In this document: positions 42,245-51,060 of the stretch, in pieces | Position numbering within the stretch: position 1 is the stretch's first letter | Layout of the letters: each line of letters opens with the position of its first letter | Assembly (NCBI GenBank): GCA_026125665.1 | Contig: JAHCKS010000008.1 | Location: forward strand, 1-64,000 | Source: Rubrivivax sp. | GTDB lineage: Bacteria; Pseudomonadota; Gammaproteobacteria; Burkholderiales; Burkholderiaceae_C | Direction of reading: 5' to 3' | Length of the DNA: 64,000 bases | Notes under the pieces: generated by a model | Databases searched by the model: none | What the model saw: the letters and a program-made list of their open reading frames with translations, nothing else | Told to the model about the DNA's origin: nothing | Translations under genes and position numbers: made by a program

Positions 42245-43618
42245 ATGGCCCGCAACACCCAGGTCGCCGCCGACCACCACGCCCCGCCCGTCACGCGGCT
42301 TCTGGCGCAGTTCGTCGCCCGCCACCCCTCGCGCGGCTGGAGCGATGCCGTCGAGCGCGAGGCGCACCGCACGTTCATGAACTGGGTGGGCTGCGCTGTC
42401 GGCGCGTCGCAGCACGAGACGGCCGAGGCCGCACTCGGCGCCGTGCTCGCGCTGCAACCCGCGGCGCAGGCCGGCATCCTCGGCCGGCGCGAACGCGTGG
42501 ACATGGCCGGCGCGGCGCTGGTGAACGGCATCACCTCGCACACCTTCGACTTCGACGACACGCACCTGAAGACGATCATCCACCCCGCCGGGCCCGTGGC
42601 GAGCGCCGCGCTGGCGCTGGCCGAGCGCACCGGGTCGAGCGGGCGCGAGCTGATCGACGCGCTCGTGCTCGGCATCGACGTCGCCTGCCGAGTCGGCAAC
42701 GCGATGTACCCCGAGCACTACGACCGCGGCTGGCACATCACCGGCAGCACCGGCACGCTGGGCGCGGCGGCGGCCTGCGCACGGCTGCTGAAGCTGGACG
42801 AGCAGAAGACGGCGATGGCGCTCGGCATCGCCGCGTCGCAGCCGATCGGCGTGCGCGAGCAGTTCGGCACGATGACCAAGCCCTTCCATCCGGGCGCTGC
42901 GGGGCGCGCCGGCCTGATGAGCGCGCTGCTCGCGCAGCACGGCTTCACGGCCAGCGCCAAGGCGCTCGAGGCGCCTCGCGGCATGATGCAGACGGTGTCG
43001 ACGAAGAACGACTGGTCGCAGATCACCGACGAGCTCGGCGATCGCTTCGAGATCAGCTTCAACACCTACAAACCCTTCGCCTGCGGCATCGTCATCCACC
43101 CGAGCATCGACGCCTGCACGCGGCTGCGCGCGCAGGGCGTGAAGGCCGATCAGGTGGAGCGTATCGAGCTCAAGGTCCACTCGCTCGTGCTCGAGCTCAC
43201 CGGCAAGAAGGAGCCGGCCGACGGCCTGCAGGCCAAGTTCAGCGTCTACCACGGCTGCGCCGCCGGGCTGATCTTCGGCCGCGCCGCGGAAGACGAGTAC
43301 CACGACAACGTCGTCAACCGCGCCGACATGGTGGCGCTGCGGCGCAAGGTCGTGGCCACGGTCGACGACACCATCGACGAGGCGAGCGCCGACGTCACCG
43401 CCTTCCTCGCCGACGGACAGCGCATGCACGTCTTCGTCGAGCACGCCGTGGGCTCGCTCGCCAACCCGATGAGCGACGCGCAGCTGGAAGCCAAGTTCAC
43501 CGGCATGGCCGACGCGGTGCTGGGCGCGGCGCGCTGCCGCGAGCTCGTCGCCGCCTGCCGGGGCGTGGCCAAGGCGCCCGACCTGCGCGCGCTGGTGCGG
43601 CTGGCGACGCCGGCCTGA
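42245..43618 (+). CDS. MmgE/PrpD family protein
   Basis: A 457-residue protein of the 2-methylcitrate dehydratase/MmgE/IDS-epimerase superfamily. Characteristic stretches are FMNWVGCAVGASQHETAEAA, ALVNGITSHTFDFDDTH, PAGPVASAALALAER, GIAASQPIGVREQFGTMTKPFHPGAAGRAGL and KPFACGIVIHPSIDAC. Members dehydrate or isomerise tri- and dicarboxylic acids such as methylcitrate, aconitate or iminodisuccinate. With the adjacent Bug receptor and GntR regulator it probably acts on an imported carboxylate. A short inverted repeat (43619-43645) ends the unit. Confidence 0.92.
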   Translation: MARNTQVAADHHAPPVTRLLAQFVARHPSRGWSDAVEREAHRTFMNWVGCAVGASQHETAEAALGAVLALQPAAQAGILGRRERVDMAGAALVNGITSHTFDFDDTHLKTIIHPAGPVASAALALAERTGSSGRELIDALVLGIDVACRVGNAMYPEHYDRGWHITGSTGTLGAAAACARLLKLDEQKTAMALGIAASQPIGVREQFGTMTKPFHPGAAGRAGLMSALLAQHGFTASAKALEAPRGMMQTVSTKNDWSQITDELGDRFEISFNTYKPFACGIVIHPSIDACTRLRAQGVKADQVERIELKVHSLVLELTGKKEPADGLQAKFSVYHGCAAGLIFGRAAEDEYHDNVVNRADMVALRRKVVATVDDTIDEASADVTAFLADGQRMHVFVEHAVGSLANPMSDAQLEAKFTGMADAVLGAARCRELVAACRGVAKAPDLRALVRLATPA

Positions 43619-43645
43619 GGGCGCGGGTGATCGCCGGCGGCGCCC

Positions 43646-45148
43646 TCAACGCGGCGCGACTTCGGCGACCCGGTCGTCGGCCTCGCTCCAGCCGCCGCCC
43701 AGCACCTTGTAGACCGTCACCTGGTTGGCCAGCCGCGCCAGGCGCACGCCGATCAGCTCCTGTTGCGCGGCGTACGTCGCGCGTTGCGCGTCGAGCACGG
43801 CGAGGTAGCTCTCGACACCCTCGCGGAAGCGGATGTCGGACAGCCGGTGGCTGTCGACGCTCGCCTCCACCAGCGACTGCTGCGCCGCGAGCCGCTCGCC
43901 GAGCGTGCCGCGCTCGGCCAGCGCGTCGGCCACTTCGCGGAAGGCGGCCTGGATGGCGCGCTCGTAGGCGGCGAGCGCGATGTCGCGGTCGACACTCGCC
44001 ACGTCGAGCCGCGCCTGGTTGCGCCCGCCGTCGAAGATCGGCAGCGTGATGCGCGGCAGGAAGCTCCAGGCGCCGGCGCCTCCCTGGAAGAGACCGGACA
44101 GCGCATCGCTCGCGACACCGCCGGCCGCGGTCAGCGAGATGCTCGGGAAGAACGCCGCACGCGCCGCGCCGATGTGGGCGTTGGCCGCCTGCAGCTGGTG
44201 TTCTGCCCGGCGGATGTCGGGTCGGCGCCGCAGCACTTCCGCCGGCACGCCGGAGGGCAGCTCGGCGATCGACGCCACGGGCGCGAGCGCCGGCGGCAGC
44301 AGCCCGGCGGGCAGCGGCGCGCCGACCAGCAGCGCGAGCGTGTTCTCGTCCTGCGCCACGGTGCCCGTGTAGCGCGCCACGTCGGCGCGTGCCGCATCGA
44401 CGGTCGTCTGTGCCCGACGCAGGTCGAGCTGCGAACCGGCGCCGGCCTCGACGCGCCGGCGGATCAGCGTGTAGGCGCTCTCCTGGTTGGCGAGCGTGTC
44501 GCGCGCCAGCTGCAGCCGCTCGCGGTCGGCGGCCAGCCGCAGGTAGGCGCCGGCCACCTCGGCGACGAGGCTGATCTGCACGCTGCGCCGTGCCTGGCCC
44601 GCGGCCAGGAACTGCTGCAGCGCCGCGCCTTCGAGGTTCTTCACGCGGCCGAAGAAGTCGAGCTCGTAGGCGGTGATGCCGATGTTCGCGTCGTAGCGCT
44701 TCGTCGTCGCCGCGGCGCCGGTGGGCGACAGGCTGGCCGGCGTGCGCCCGGCGTGCGCCGCGCCCGTTGCGTCGATCGTCGGCCAGCGATCGGCGCGCTC
44801 GATGCCGTGAAGCGCCCGCGCGCGTTCGACGTTCAGCGCCGCGAGGCGCAGGTCGCGGTTGCTGGCCAGCGCGAGGGCGATCAGCTCGCGCAGGCGCTCG
44901 TCGGCGAAGAAGGCCTGCCAGGCGATGTCGGCGGCGGCACCCTCGGGCCGTGCGGTCGCGGCTTGCGCGGTGGCCGGCGTGCCCGCCGCCCCACCCGCGG
45001 GCCACTCGCCAGGCACGGGCGCAGGCGGCCGTTCGTAGCGCGGGGCAAGGTTCATGCAGCCGGCAAGCAGCGCCGCGGCGGCGGCAACGACCAGCACCTT
45101 GGCCGTCGGCAGACTCATGGAGGCGACGGACCTGCCTGAAGTACTCAT
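43646..45148 (-). CDS. RND efflux outer-membrane factor (NodT/OprM-type lipoprotein)
   Basis: A 500-residue outer-membrane channel subunit. The signal peptide ends in a lipobox with Cys31 (LLAGC), giving a lipid anchor. Two OEP repeats follow, with landmark motifs TAYELDFFGRVKNLEGAALQQFLA, LRRRPDIRRAEHQLQAANAHIGAARAAFFPSISLTA and FDGGRNQARLDVA. It forms the trimeric outer-membrane tunnel for the pump encoded just upstream, with a 4-nt ATGA overlap. A second possible start is ATG 45118 (MSLPTAK), which would suit signal length better. Confidence 0.93.
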   Translation of the reverse strand: MSTSGRSVASMSLPTAKVLVVAAAAALLAGCMNLAPRYERPPAPVPGEWPAGGAAGTPATAQAATARPEGAAADIAWQAFFADERLRELIALALASNRDLRLAALNVERARALHGIERADRWPTIDATGAAHAGRTPASLSPTGAAATTKRYDANIGITAYELDFFGRVKNLEGAALQQFLAAGQARRSVQISLVAEVAGAYLRLAADRERLQLARDTLANQESAYTLIRRRVEAGAGSQLDLRRAQTTVDAARADVARYTGTVAQDENTLALLVGAPLPAGLLPPALAPVASIAELPSGVPAEVLRRRPDIRRAEHQLQAANAHIGAARAAFFPSISLTAAGGVASDALSGLFQGGAGAWSFLPRITLPIFDGGRNQARLDVASVDRDIALAAYERAIQAAFREVADALAERGTLGERLAAQQSLVEASVDSHRLSDIRFREGVESYLAVLDAQRATYAAQQELIGVRLARLANQVTVYKVLGGGWSEADDRVAEVAPR

Positions 45149-48100
45149 GCCACTCCCCCTTGCGGCGCAGGCAACGCGCCCGGCTCGGGCGCGGCGCCCG
45201 GCCGTGCCGGCGCCGCGGCGCGGTCGCGGGCGATCAACGAATAGAACACCGGCACGACGAAGAGCGTGAACAGCGTGCCCACGACCATGCCGGCAACGAG
45301 CACGGTGCCGATGCTGTGGCGCGCCTGCGAGCCCGGCCCCGACACCAGCACCAGCGGCAGGTGGCCGAAGACGGTGGCCGCCGAGGTCATCAGCACGGGC
45401 CTCAAGCGCGTCAGCGACGCTTCGCGCAACGCCGCCATCCTGGCCACCCCGCGCGCCTGCAGCGTGTTGGCGAACTCGACGATCAGGATGCCGTTCTTGG
45501 CGATCAGCCCGACGAGCGTGATCAGCCCCACCTGCGAGTAGATGTTGATCGTCGTCAGGTCGAGGAAGCTGAAGACGAGCGCGCCGGAGATGGCCAGCGG
45601 CACCGAGCCGAGCAGCACGATCAGCGGGTCGCGGAAGCTGTGGAACTGCGCCGCCAGCACGAGGTAGATGAGGGCCAGCGAGAAGCCGAGCGTCACGGCG
45701 AGCGCCGAGCCCTCGTGGCGGATCTGGCGCGACTCGCCGGCGTGGTCGAGCGCCACGCGCGGCCCGCCCGCAGCGGCCACCGCCTCGGCGGCCTGCTCGA
45801 GCACGCGCAGGCCCTCCTCCTTCGTCACGCCGGGTTGCACGCCGCCGAACACGCGCACCGCGTTGCGCTGCTGGAAGCGGTTGAGCGTGCGCGGCGCGGC
45901 GCTCGTCTCCACCCGCGCGAAGGTCGACACCGGCACGAGGTCGCCGCGCGGCGTCCTGATCTTCAGGTCCATGAGCGGCGCCAGCGACGCGCGCCCCTCC
46001 TCCCCGATCTGCGGGATGACCTTGTAGCTGTGGTCGAAGTAGTTGAAGCGGTTGACGTGCCCGCCGCCCAGCAGCGTGCCGAGCTCGCGCCCGACACCCG
46101 CCAGGTCGAGGCCGAGGTCGGCGATGCGCTCGCGGTCGAGCACGATGCGCGCCTCGGGCAGGTCGATCTTGAGGTCGGTGTCGACGTAGAGGAACTTGCC
46201 ACTCTGCATGCCCTTGGCGACGACCTGCATCGCCGTGTCGAGCAGCTGCTCGACCGGGGCTTCGCTCTGCAGCACGAGCTCGACGTCGTAGTTGCCCGGC
46301 GTGGGCAGCGGCGGGTCCAGCCGCGGGAAGACGCGCAACCCGGGCACCTGCGACACGGCGCCCCAGACCTCGCCCAGCATCTGCTCCGTGGAGCGGCTGC
46401 GCTCGCGCCAGTCCTTGGCGACGATGCCGCCGAAGCCGCCCCAGTTGGCGGTGAGCGACCAGGTGAACTCGGTCTCGGGGAAGGCGGTGACGGCTTTCAC
46501 CACCTCGAGATGGTCGCGGTTGGTCGCCGCCAGCGACGCGTCGGGCGAGGCCTGGAAGAACAGGCTGATGTGCCGCTGGTCCTCCACCGGCGCCAGCTCC
46601 TGGCGCGACAGCTGGTACAGCGGCCAGGCGGCGGCGGTGACCAGGAGCGCCGCGGCGACGATCGCGCCGCGCATGCCGAGCGCGACGTCGAGCGCGCGTG
46701 CGTAGCCGCGCTTCACGTGCTCGAAGCCGCGGTTGACGAGGATCGTCAGGCGCCCCTGGCGGCCGTTCTCGTGCACGAAGCGCGAGCTCATCACCGGCGA
46801 CAGCGTCACGGCGACGATGCCCGACACCACCACCGCCGCGGCGAGCGTGATCGCGAACTCGAGGAAGAGTGCACCGGTGAGCCCGCTCTGGATGCCGATC
46901 GGCGCGTACACCGCCGCCAGCGTGATCGTCATCGCGACGATCGGGCCCAGCAGCTCGCGCGCGCCGACGAGCGCCGCCTCCAGCCGCGTCCTGCCTTCGC
47001 GCACATGGCGCTCGACGTTCTCGACGACGACGATGGCGTCGTCGACGACCAGCCCCACCGAGAGCACGATGGCCAGGATCGTCAGCAGGTTCAGGCTGAA
47101 GCCGAAGGCGAACATCACCGCGCCGGCGCCGATCAGCGACACCGGCATCGCCACCAGCGGCACGAGGGCCGTGCGCACCGAGCCCATGAAGAGGAAGACC
47201 ACCAGCGCGACGATGGCGATCGTCTCCGCGAGCGTCTTGCTGATCTCGGTGAGCGCGTCGCGCATGAACAGCGTGCCGTCCCAGACGAGCCGCATCTCGA
47301 TGTCGCGCGGCAACGTCGGGCGCAGCTGGTCCATCGCCGTGCGCAGCCGCGCCGCGACCTCGAGCTCGTTGGCGCCGGGCACCGGCCACACGCCGAGGTA
47401 CACCCCCTGCTGCGCGTTGTACTTGGCGACGAACTCGGCCTCCTCGGCGCCGAGCTCGACGCGCGCCACGTCCGCCAGGCGCACGACCGCACCGCGCCGC
47501 TCGGCAACGATGAGCTGGCGGAACTCCTCCAGCGAGCGCAGGTCGGTGTTGGCCAGCACGTTCACCTGCACGAGGTCGCCCTTCGTCTGGCCGACGGCGG
47601 CGAGGTAGTTGTTGCGCTGCAGGGCCGCCTGCACGTCGCCCGGCGTGAGGTGCAGCGCCGCCAGGCGGTCGGGGTCGATCCACACGCGCATCGCGAGGTT
47701 GCGGCCGCCTTCGTTGTTGGTGACGCGCTGCACGCCCTCGATCGTGGCGAGCTGCGGCTGCACGGTGCGCGTGAGCCAGTCGGTGATCGCCGACAGGCTG
47801 CGCTCCGACGAGTTGAAGCTGATGTAGAAGGCGGCGTAGGGCCGGTCGGCGCGCCGCACCTCCACCACCGGCGGCTGCGCCTCGGCCGGCAACTCGGCGC
47901 GCACCTGCTGCAGCCGCGCCGTCACTTCCGCCAGCGCCGCCGTGCTGCTGTGGTTGAGCGCGAGCCGCACGGTGACGGTGCTGACGCCGGCGCGGCTGCT
48001 CGACTCGACATGGTCGACGCCGCCGATCGCCGACACGGCGCGCTCGATCGGCGTCGTCAGGAAACCGCGCACCGTCTCGGCGCTGGCACCGGTGTAGACG

Positions 48101-48249
48101 GTGGTGATCTCGACCGACGAGCTCTCGAGATTCGGGTACTGCTGCACCGGCAGGTTCGCGAGCGCGCGCCAGCCGACGAGCACCAGCACGAGGTTGACGA
48201 CCACGGCGAGCACCGGGTGCTTGACGAAAAGGTCGGTGATCGAGCGCAT
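45145..48249 (-). CDS. RND efflux inner-membrane transporter (HAE1 family)
   Basis: A 1034-residue proton-driven pump of MexB/AcrB type and normal length. It opens MRSITDLFVKHPVLAVVVNLVLVLVG (TM1). The conserved TM4 pair is present in VGLVVDDAIVVVENVERH, and TM-flanking motifs GLITLVGLIAKNGILIVEFAN and MTSAATVFGHLPLVL are present. Two large periplasmic loops follow TM1 and TM7. Such pumps export drugs, solvents or aromatic compounds; the loops do not reveal which. It lies between the adaptor and outer-membrane factor genes in one operon. Confidence 0.95.
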   Translation of the reverse strand: MRSITDLFVKHPVLAVVVNLVLVLVGWRALANLPVQQYPNLESSSVEITTVYTGASAETVRGFLTTPIERAVSAIGGVDHVESSSRAGVSTVTVRLALNHSSTAALAEVTARLQQVRAELPAEAQPPVVEVRRADRPYAAFYISFNSSERSLSAITDWLTRTVQPQLATIEGVQRVTNNEGGRNLAMRVWIDPDRLAALHLTPGDVQAALQRNNYLAAVGQTKGDLVQVNVLANTDLRSLEEFRQLIVAERRGAVVRLADVARVELGAEEAEFVAKYNAQQGVYLGVWPVPGANELEVAARLRTAMDQLRPTLPRDIEMRLVWDGTLFMRDALTEISKTLAETIAIVALVVFLFMGSVRTALVPLVAMPVSLIGAGAVMFAFGFSLNLLTILAIVLSVGLVVDDAIVVVENVERHVREGRTRLEAALVGARELLGPIVAMTITLAAVYAPIGIQSGLTGALFLEFAITLAAAVVVSGIVAVTLSPVMSSRFVHENGRQGRLTILVNRGFEHVKRGYARALDVALGMRGAIVAAALLVTAAAWPLYQLSRQELAPVEDQRHISLFFQASPDASLAATNRDHLEVVKAVTAFPETEFTWSLTANWGGFGGIVAKDWRERSRSTEQMLGEVWGAVSQVPGLRVFPRLDPPLPTPGNYDVELVLQSEAPVEQLLDTAMQVVAKGMQSGKFLYVDTDLKIDLPEARIVLDRERIADLGLDLAGVGRELGTLLGGGHVNRFNYFDHSYKVIPQIGEEGRASLAPLMDLKIRTPRGDLVPVSTFARVETSAAPRTLNRFQQRNAVRVFGGVQPGVTKEEGLRVLEQAAEAVAAAGGPRVALDHAGESRQIRHEGSALAVTLGFSLALIYLVLAAQFHSFRDPLIVLLGSVPLAISGALVFSFLDLTTINIYSQVGLITLVGLIAKNGILIVEFANTLQARGVARMAALREASLTRLRPVLMTSAATVFGHLPLVLVSGPGSQARHSIGTVLVAGMVVGTLFTLFVVPVFYSLIARDRAAAPARPGAAPEPGALPAPQGGVA

Positions 48250-48307
48250 GGTTGTGCGGTGGGTGGGGTGGCAGGAAGTTCGAGGGAGTGCGCAGGCAGC
48301 GCGCGCG

Positions 48308-49429
48308 TCAGCTGCCGGTGGCCGCCGGGCGCGCCTGCGCCGTCTTGCCGCTGCCGGCGGCCACGGCGACGAGCATCGCGTCGCGCAGCTTGAACGAGCC
48401 GGAGGCCGCGACCTGCTCGCCGGGGGCGAGGCCGTCGACGACGAGCACCTCGTCGCCGAGCGTGGCACCGACCTGCACGGCGCGCAGGTGCACGCGCGTG
48501 CGCCTGTCCTTGTCCTCGGCGAGCACGAACACGTGGTCGCCAGTCGGTCCCTTGCGCAGCGCGCTTGCAGGCACGGCGACGGCCGGCTGCGGCGCGCCGA
48601 CGGCGACGCTGACACGCACCGACGAGCCCGGCGCCGGGGCCTGCGCGCCGCGGTCGATGCGTGCGCGCACGAGGCTCGCGCGCGTGGCCGGGTCGACCCG
48701 CGCGTCCACGGCCGTCACGCGGGCGGTGATCGGCGGCGCGCCGGCACTCGCCTGCACCTCGACGCGATCGCCCTTGCGCAGGCCGGCGGCCACCGCCTGC
48801 GGCACGGAGAAGTCGACGTGCAGCGCGTCGTCGACGCCTTGCAGCGTCGTCAGCTCGGTGCCTTCGTTCAGGTACTGGCCCGGGTGCACGTCCGCGAGGC
48901 CGACGCGGGCGCGGAACGGCACGCGGATCGTCTTGCGTTCGATGACGGCCTCGGTGCGCGCGATCTGCGCCTGCGCCACGTCGCGCTCAGCGCGCGCGCG
49001 GTCGACCTCGATCTCGGAAGTGGCGTTGAACTCGCGCAGGCGCTGCAGCCGCGCGAGCGTGGCCGTGGCCAGCGCCAGCTGCGCCCGCTGCGCCTGCAGG
49101 TCGGCGTGCTCGACCGAGACGTCCAGCGCCACCAGCACGGTGCCGGCCTCGACGATCTCGCCCGGGCGCAGCGCCACGTGGCGCACGGTGCCTGCGAGCT
49201 CGTTGCGCAGCGTCACCGAGCGCGTCGCGAGCACGGTGCCGATGGTGGTGGAGGCCTGGCGGTGCGCGCGCGCCTCGGCGAGCGCCACGCGCACCGTCTC
49301 GGCCATCTCCGGGTGGCTGGCCGCGGCCGCCTGGGCCTGCTGAAATGTCGAGAACTTCCACGCCGCGAGGCCGGAGCCGATCGCGGTGAGGGCAACAAAG
49401 AGCGCGGACGAAGCGATCCAACGGTTCAT
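48308..49429 (-). CDS. RND efflux periplasmic adaptor (membrane fusion protein)
   Basis: A 373-residue adaptor with an N-terminal membrane anchor (ASSALFVALTAIGSGLAAW) and no lipobox. The lipoyl half-motif is NELAGTVRHVALRPGEIVEAGTVLVALD. A helical hairpin (LATATLARLQRLREFNATSEIEVDRARAERDVAQAQIARTEAVIERKTIRVPF) and the second half-motif (FRARVGLADVHPGQYLNEGTEL) follow. It bridges the inner-membrane pump and outer-membrane factor and is the first gene of the operon, 58 bp ahead of the pump. Confidence 0.94.
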   Translation of the reverse strand: MNRWIASSALFVALTAIGSGLAAWKFSTFQQAQAAAASHPEMAETVRVALAEARAHRQASTTIGTVLATRSVTLRNELAGTVRHVALRPGEIVEAGTVLVALDVSVEHADLQAQRAQLALATATLARLQRLREFNATSEIEVDRARAERDVAQAQIARTEAVIERKTIRVPFRARVGLADVHPGQYLNEGTELTTLQGVDDALHVDFSVPQAVAAGLRKGDRVEVQASAGAPPITARVTAVDARVDPATRASLVRARIDRGAQAPAPGSSVRVSVAVGAPQPAVAVPASALRKGPTGDHVFVLAEDKDRRTRVHLRAVQVGATLGDEVLVVDGLAPGEQVAASGSFKLRDAMLVAVAAGSGKTAQARPAATGS

Positions 49430-49675
49430 GAGCGGCGCCCTCCTGCAGCGCCCGGCGGTCTGCGGTCCAGGGCGTGACGATCCGGGCTGGTGGTTGCGCC
49501 GCCGTTTCAGCGCCGCCGCGCGCGGGTTTCGGTTGCAACGCGGCGCACCAGTGCGGGCTTCGATGCGCTGCATGCGCTGCAAGCCGAGGTGCGGGCACTG
49601 GTGTCGCGGCACATGCCCGAGGTCGACCTCGAGGCCGTGCAGCGGCGGCACCGCTCGGATCTGGGGGCCCGAAGC

Positions 49676-50266
49676 TCAACCGCCCGGCCAGGCGCGGTGG
49701 TGGAACGTGTAGCGCCCGAGCTCGCGCCGGCCATCCGGCTCCACCGCCAGCAGCGTCAGGCGCGCGGTGTGGTCGGGCAGGCGCTTCATCTGCGCCATGC
49801 GGTACAGGTGCAGCACCTCGCCGGCGCGGGAGTCGAACGGCAGGTCGTGCAGCTCGTGCCGCACGCCCGGCTCGGTCGAGATCTCGAGCACGGCGTCGAG
49901 CCGCTGCACGCCGGCCAGCGGCACCTCCATGCGCGAGACGAGCACGTCGTCGTCCGGCGCCACGGTGCAGTTGACGCTGCCGCCCGGCGGCACGCGGTAC
50001 TCGCGCAAGCGCAGGCCCTGCGCCGCCAGGTGCTGCACGAACGGGGCGGGCACCACCGTCGAGACGACGCCGGCGCGGAAGGCGGATCGGATGCCTTCGC
50101 CCAGCGCGACGAGCTCGTCGAGCGCGTGCCCGCAGGCGTCGCACTCCATCAGGTGTGCGTCGACGCGCTCGGTCGTGGCCTCGTCGCTGTCGTGCAGCCA
50201 GTAGTCGAGCAGCACGTCGGGCGGCAGGTGGCCGGTGGTCGCGGCGGCGGCGACGGGAGTGTTCAT
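49676..50266 (-). CDS. Putative zinc-finger anti-sigma factor (ChrR-like)
   Basis: A 196-residue cytoplasmic protein. The N-terminal zinc-binding anti-sigma motif is visible as LLDYWLHDSDEATTERVDAHLMECDACGHALDEL (HxxxCxxC with the preceding His/Asp). The C-terminal part contains EYRVPPGGSVNCTVAPDDDVLVSRMEVPLAGVQRLDAV and could be a cupin-like sensor domain, as in ChrR. It overlaps the sigma factor gene by ATGA, the standard arrangement for a sigma/anti-sigma pair. The inducing signal is unknown. Confidence 0.82.
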   Translation of the reverse strand: MNTPVAAAATTGHLPPDVLLDYWLHDSDEATTERVDAHLMECDACGHALDELVALGEGIRSAFRAGVVSTVVPAPFVQHLAAQGLRLREYRVPPGGSVNCTVAPDDDVLVSRMEVPLAGVQRLDAVLEISTEPGVRHELHDLPFDSRAGEVLHLYRMAQMKRLPDHTARLTLLAVEPDGRRELGRYTFHHRAWPGG

Positions 50267-50874
50267 GCGGCGGCCCTCCGGACGCCGTCGCCCTGCTGGA
50301 CGCAGCGCCTGAGCTTGTCGATGCCGCGGTGGCGGATGACGCGCACGTTGCCGGCCGTGAGGCCGAGCTGCGCGCCGACGGCCTCGGACGGCTGGTCGTC
50401 GTAGAAGCTGAGCACGAGCACCGCACGCTCGCGCTCGGGCAGGCGCTCCAGGCAATCGGCGACGCGCTGGTGGTCCAGGCGCGGCCCGGCGTGGATGCCG
50501 GCACTCAGGTCGGCGTACGGCACGGCGTCGGCGTGCAGCTGCAGCAGTTCCTCGCGCCGGCGCTCGCCGCGCCGCTGGTGCTGCACCGTCAGCCGGCAGG
50601 CGCCGAGCACGAACGACAGCACGCGCTCGGGCTCGCGCAGCCGACCGTCGCGCAGCTGCTCGATCGTCAGCACCATCACGTGCTGTGCCAGGTCGGCCGC
50701 GGCGTGCGCGTCGCGCAGGTGGCGCTGGCCGAAGCGGCGCAGGCGCGGCGCGAGCAGGCGGTAGAGCTCGGCCTCGGCGGCACGCGCCTCGCCGGGCGGC
50801 GCGCTGGCGATCTGGCGCGCGGCGCGGGCCTCGGGCGTCTCGGCCAGGGTGGCCGCGGCGGTGTCGGCGGTCAT
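50263..50874 (-). CDS. ECF-type RNA polymerase sigma factor
   Basis: A 203-residue sigma-70 family factor. The region 2 core is LYRLLAPRLRRFGQRHLRDAHAAADLAQHVMVLTIEQLRDGRLREPERVLSFVLGACRLTVQHQRR. The region 4 helix-turn-helix is CLERLPERERAVLVLSFYDDQPSEAVGAQLGLTAGNVRVIRHRGIDKLRRCV. An alternative start at ATG 50913 would add 13 residues. It is coupled to the anti-sigma gene and divergent from the metallo-beta-lactamase-fold gene, which is a plausible target. Confidence 0.92.
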   Translation of the reverse strand: MTADTAAATLAETPEARAARQIASAPPGEARAAEAELYRLLAPRLRRFGQRHLRDAHAAADLAQHVMVLTIEQLRDGRLREPERVLSFVLGACRLTVQHQRRGERRREELLQLHADAVPYADLSAGIHAGPRLDHQRVADCLERLPERERAVLVLSFYDDQPSEAVGAQLGLTAGNVRVIRHRGIDKLRRCVQQGDGVRRAAA

Positions 50875-50985
50875 CGGGCTGGGGTGGGCGGCGGCAGCGC
50901 CCGGCGCGTGCATGGCGGCCAAGCATAGCGGCAGCACCGGGCCGCCCGGCGGGCGCTGCAGCAAGGGCGCCCGGGAAGAAAAGGC

Positions 50986-51010
50986 TGTAACGCCCGGCCG
51001 GGTGGCGCCA
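50986..51010 (+). promoter_or_regulatory. Candidate ECF-sigma promoter upstream of the MBL-fold gene
   Basis: TGTAAC (50986-50991) lies after an A-rich stretch (GAAGAAAAGG), with GCCACATC about 16 bp on. AAC at -35 is typical of ECF-dependent promoters. The site is 70 bp upstream of the GTG start at 51061 and faces away from the sigma gene. The -10 assignment is weak. Confidence 0.3.
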
Positions 51011-51060
51011 CATCCTGCGGCAACCCCCTTCCTCCACCCTCCATTTCGAGGAGCACTCCC

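Noticed and set aside
43619-43645. Hairpin GGGCGC/GCGCCC between convergent genes as a terminator
   Set aside because: Only 6 bp of stem with a 15-nt loop and no T-tract; too weak to list as a feature.
45145-47683. Single 1345-codon frame joining pump and outer-membrane factor
   Set aside because: The upstream part is an off-frame reading of the pump gene. Only the part from 45148 downward is the outer-membrane factor.
44767-48393. 1200-codon plus-strand frame over the RND genes
   Set aside because: Low-complexity His/Arg/Glu composition and exact antisense overlap with an unmistakable RND pump.
49430-49675. Possible small gene between adaptor and anti-sigma genes (GFDALHALQAEVRALVSRHM in a plus frame)
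   Set aside because: The segment looks protein-like for about 40 residues, but the frame continues antisense into the anti-sigma gene and has no clear start or ribosome site.
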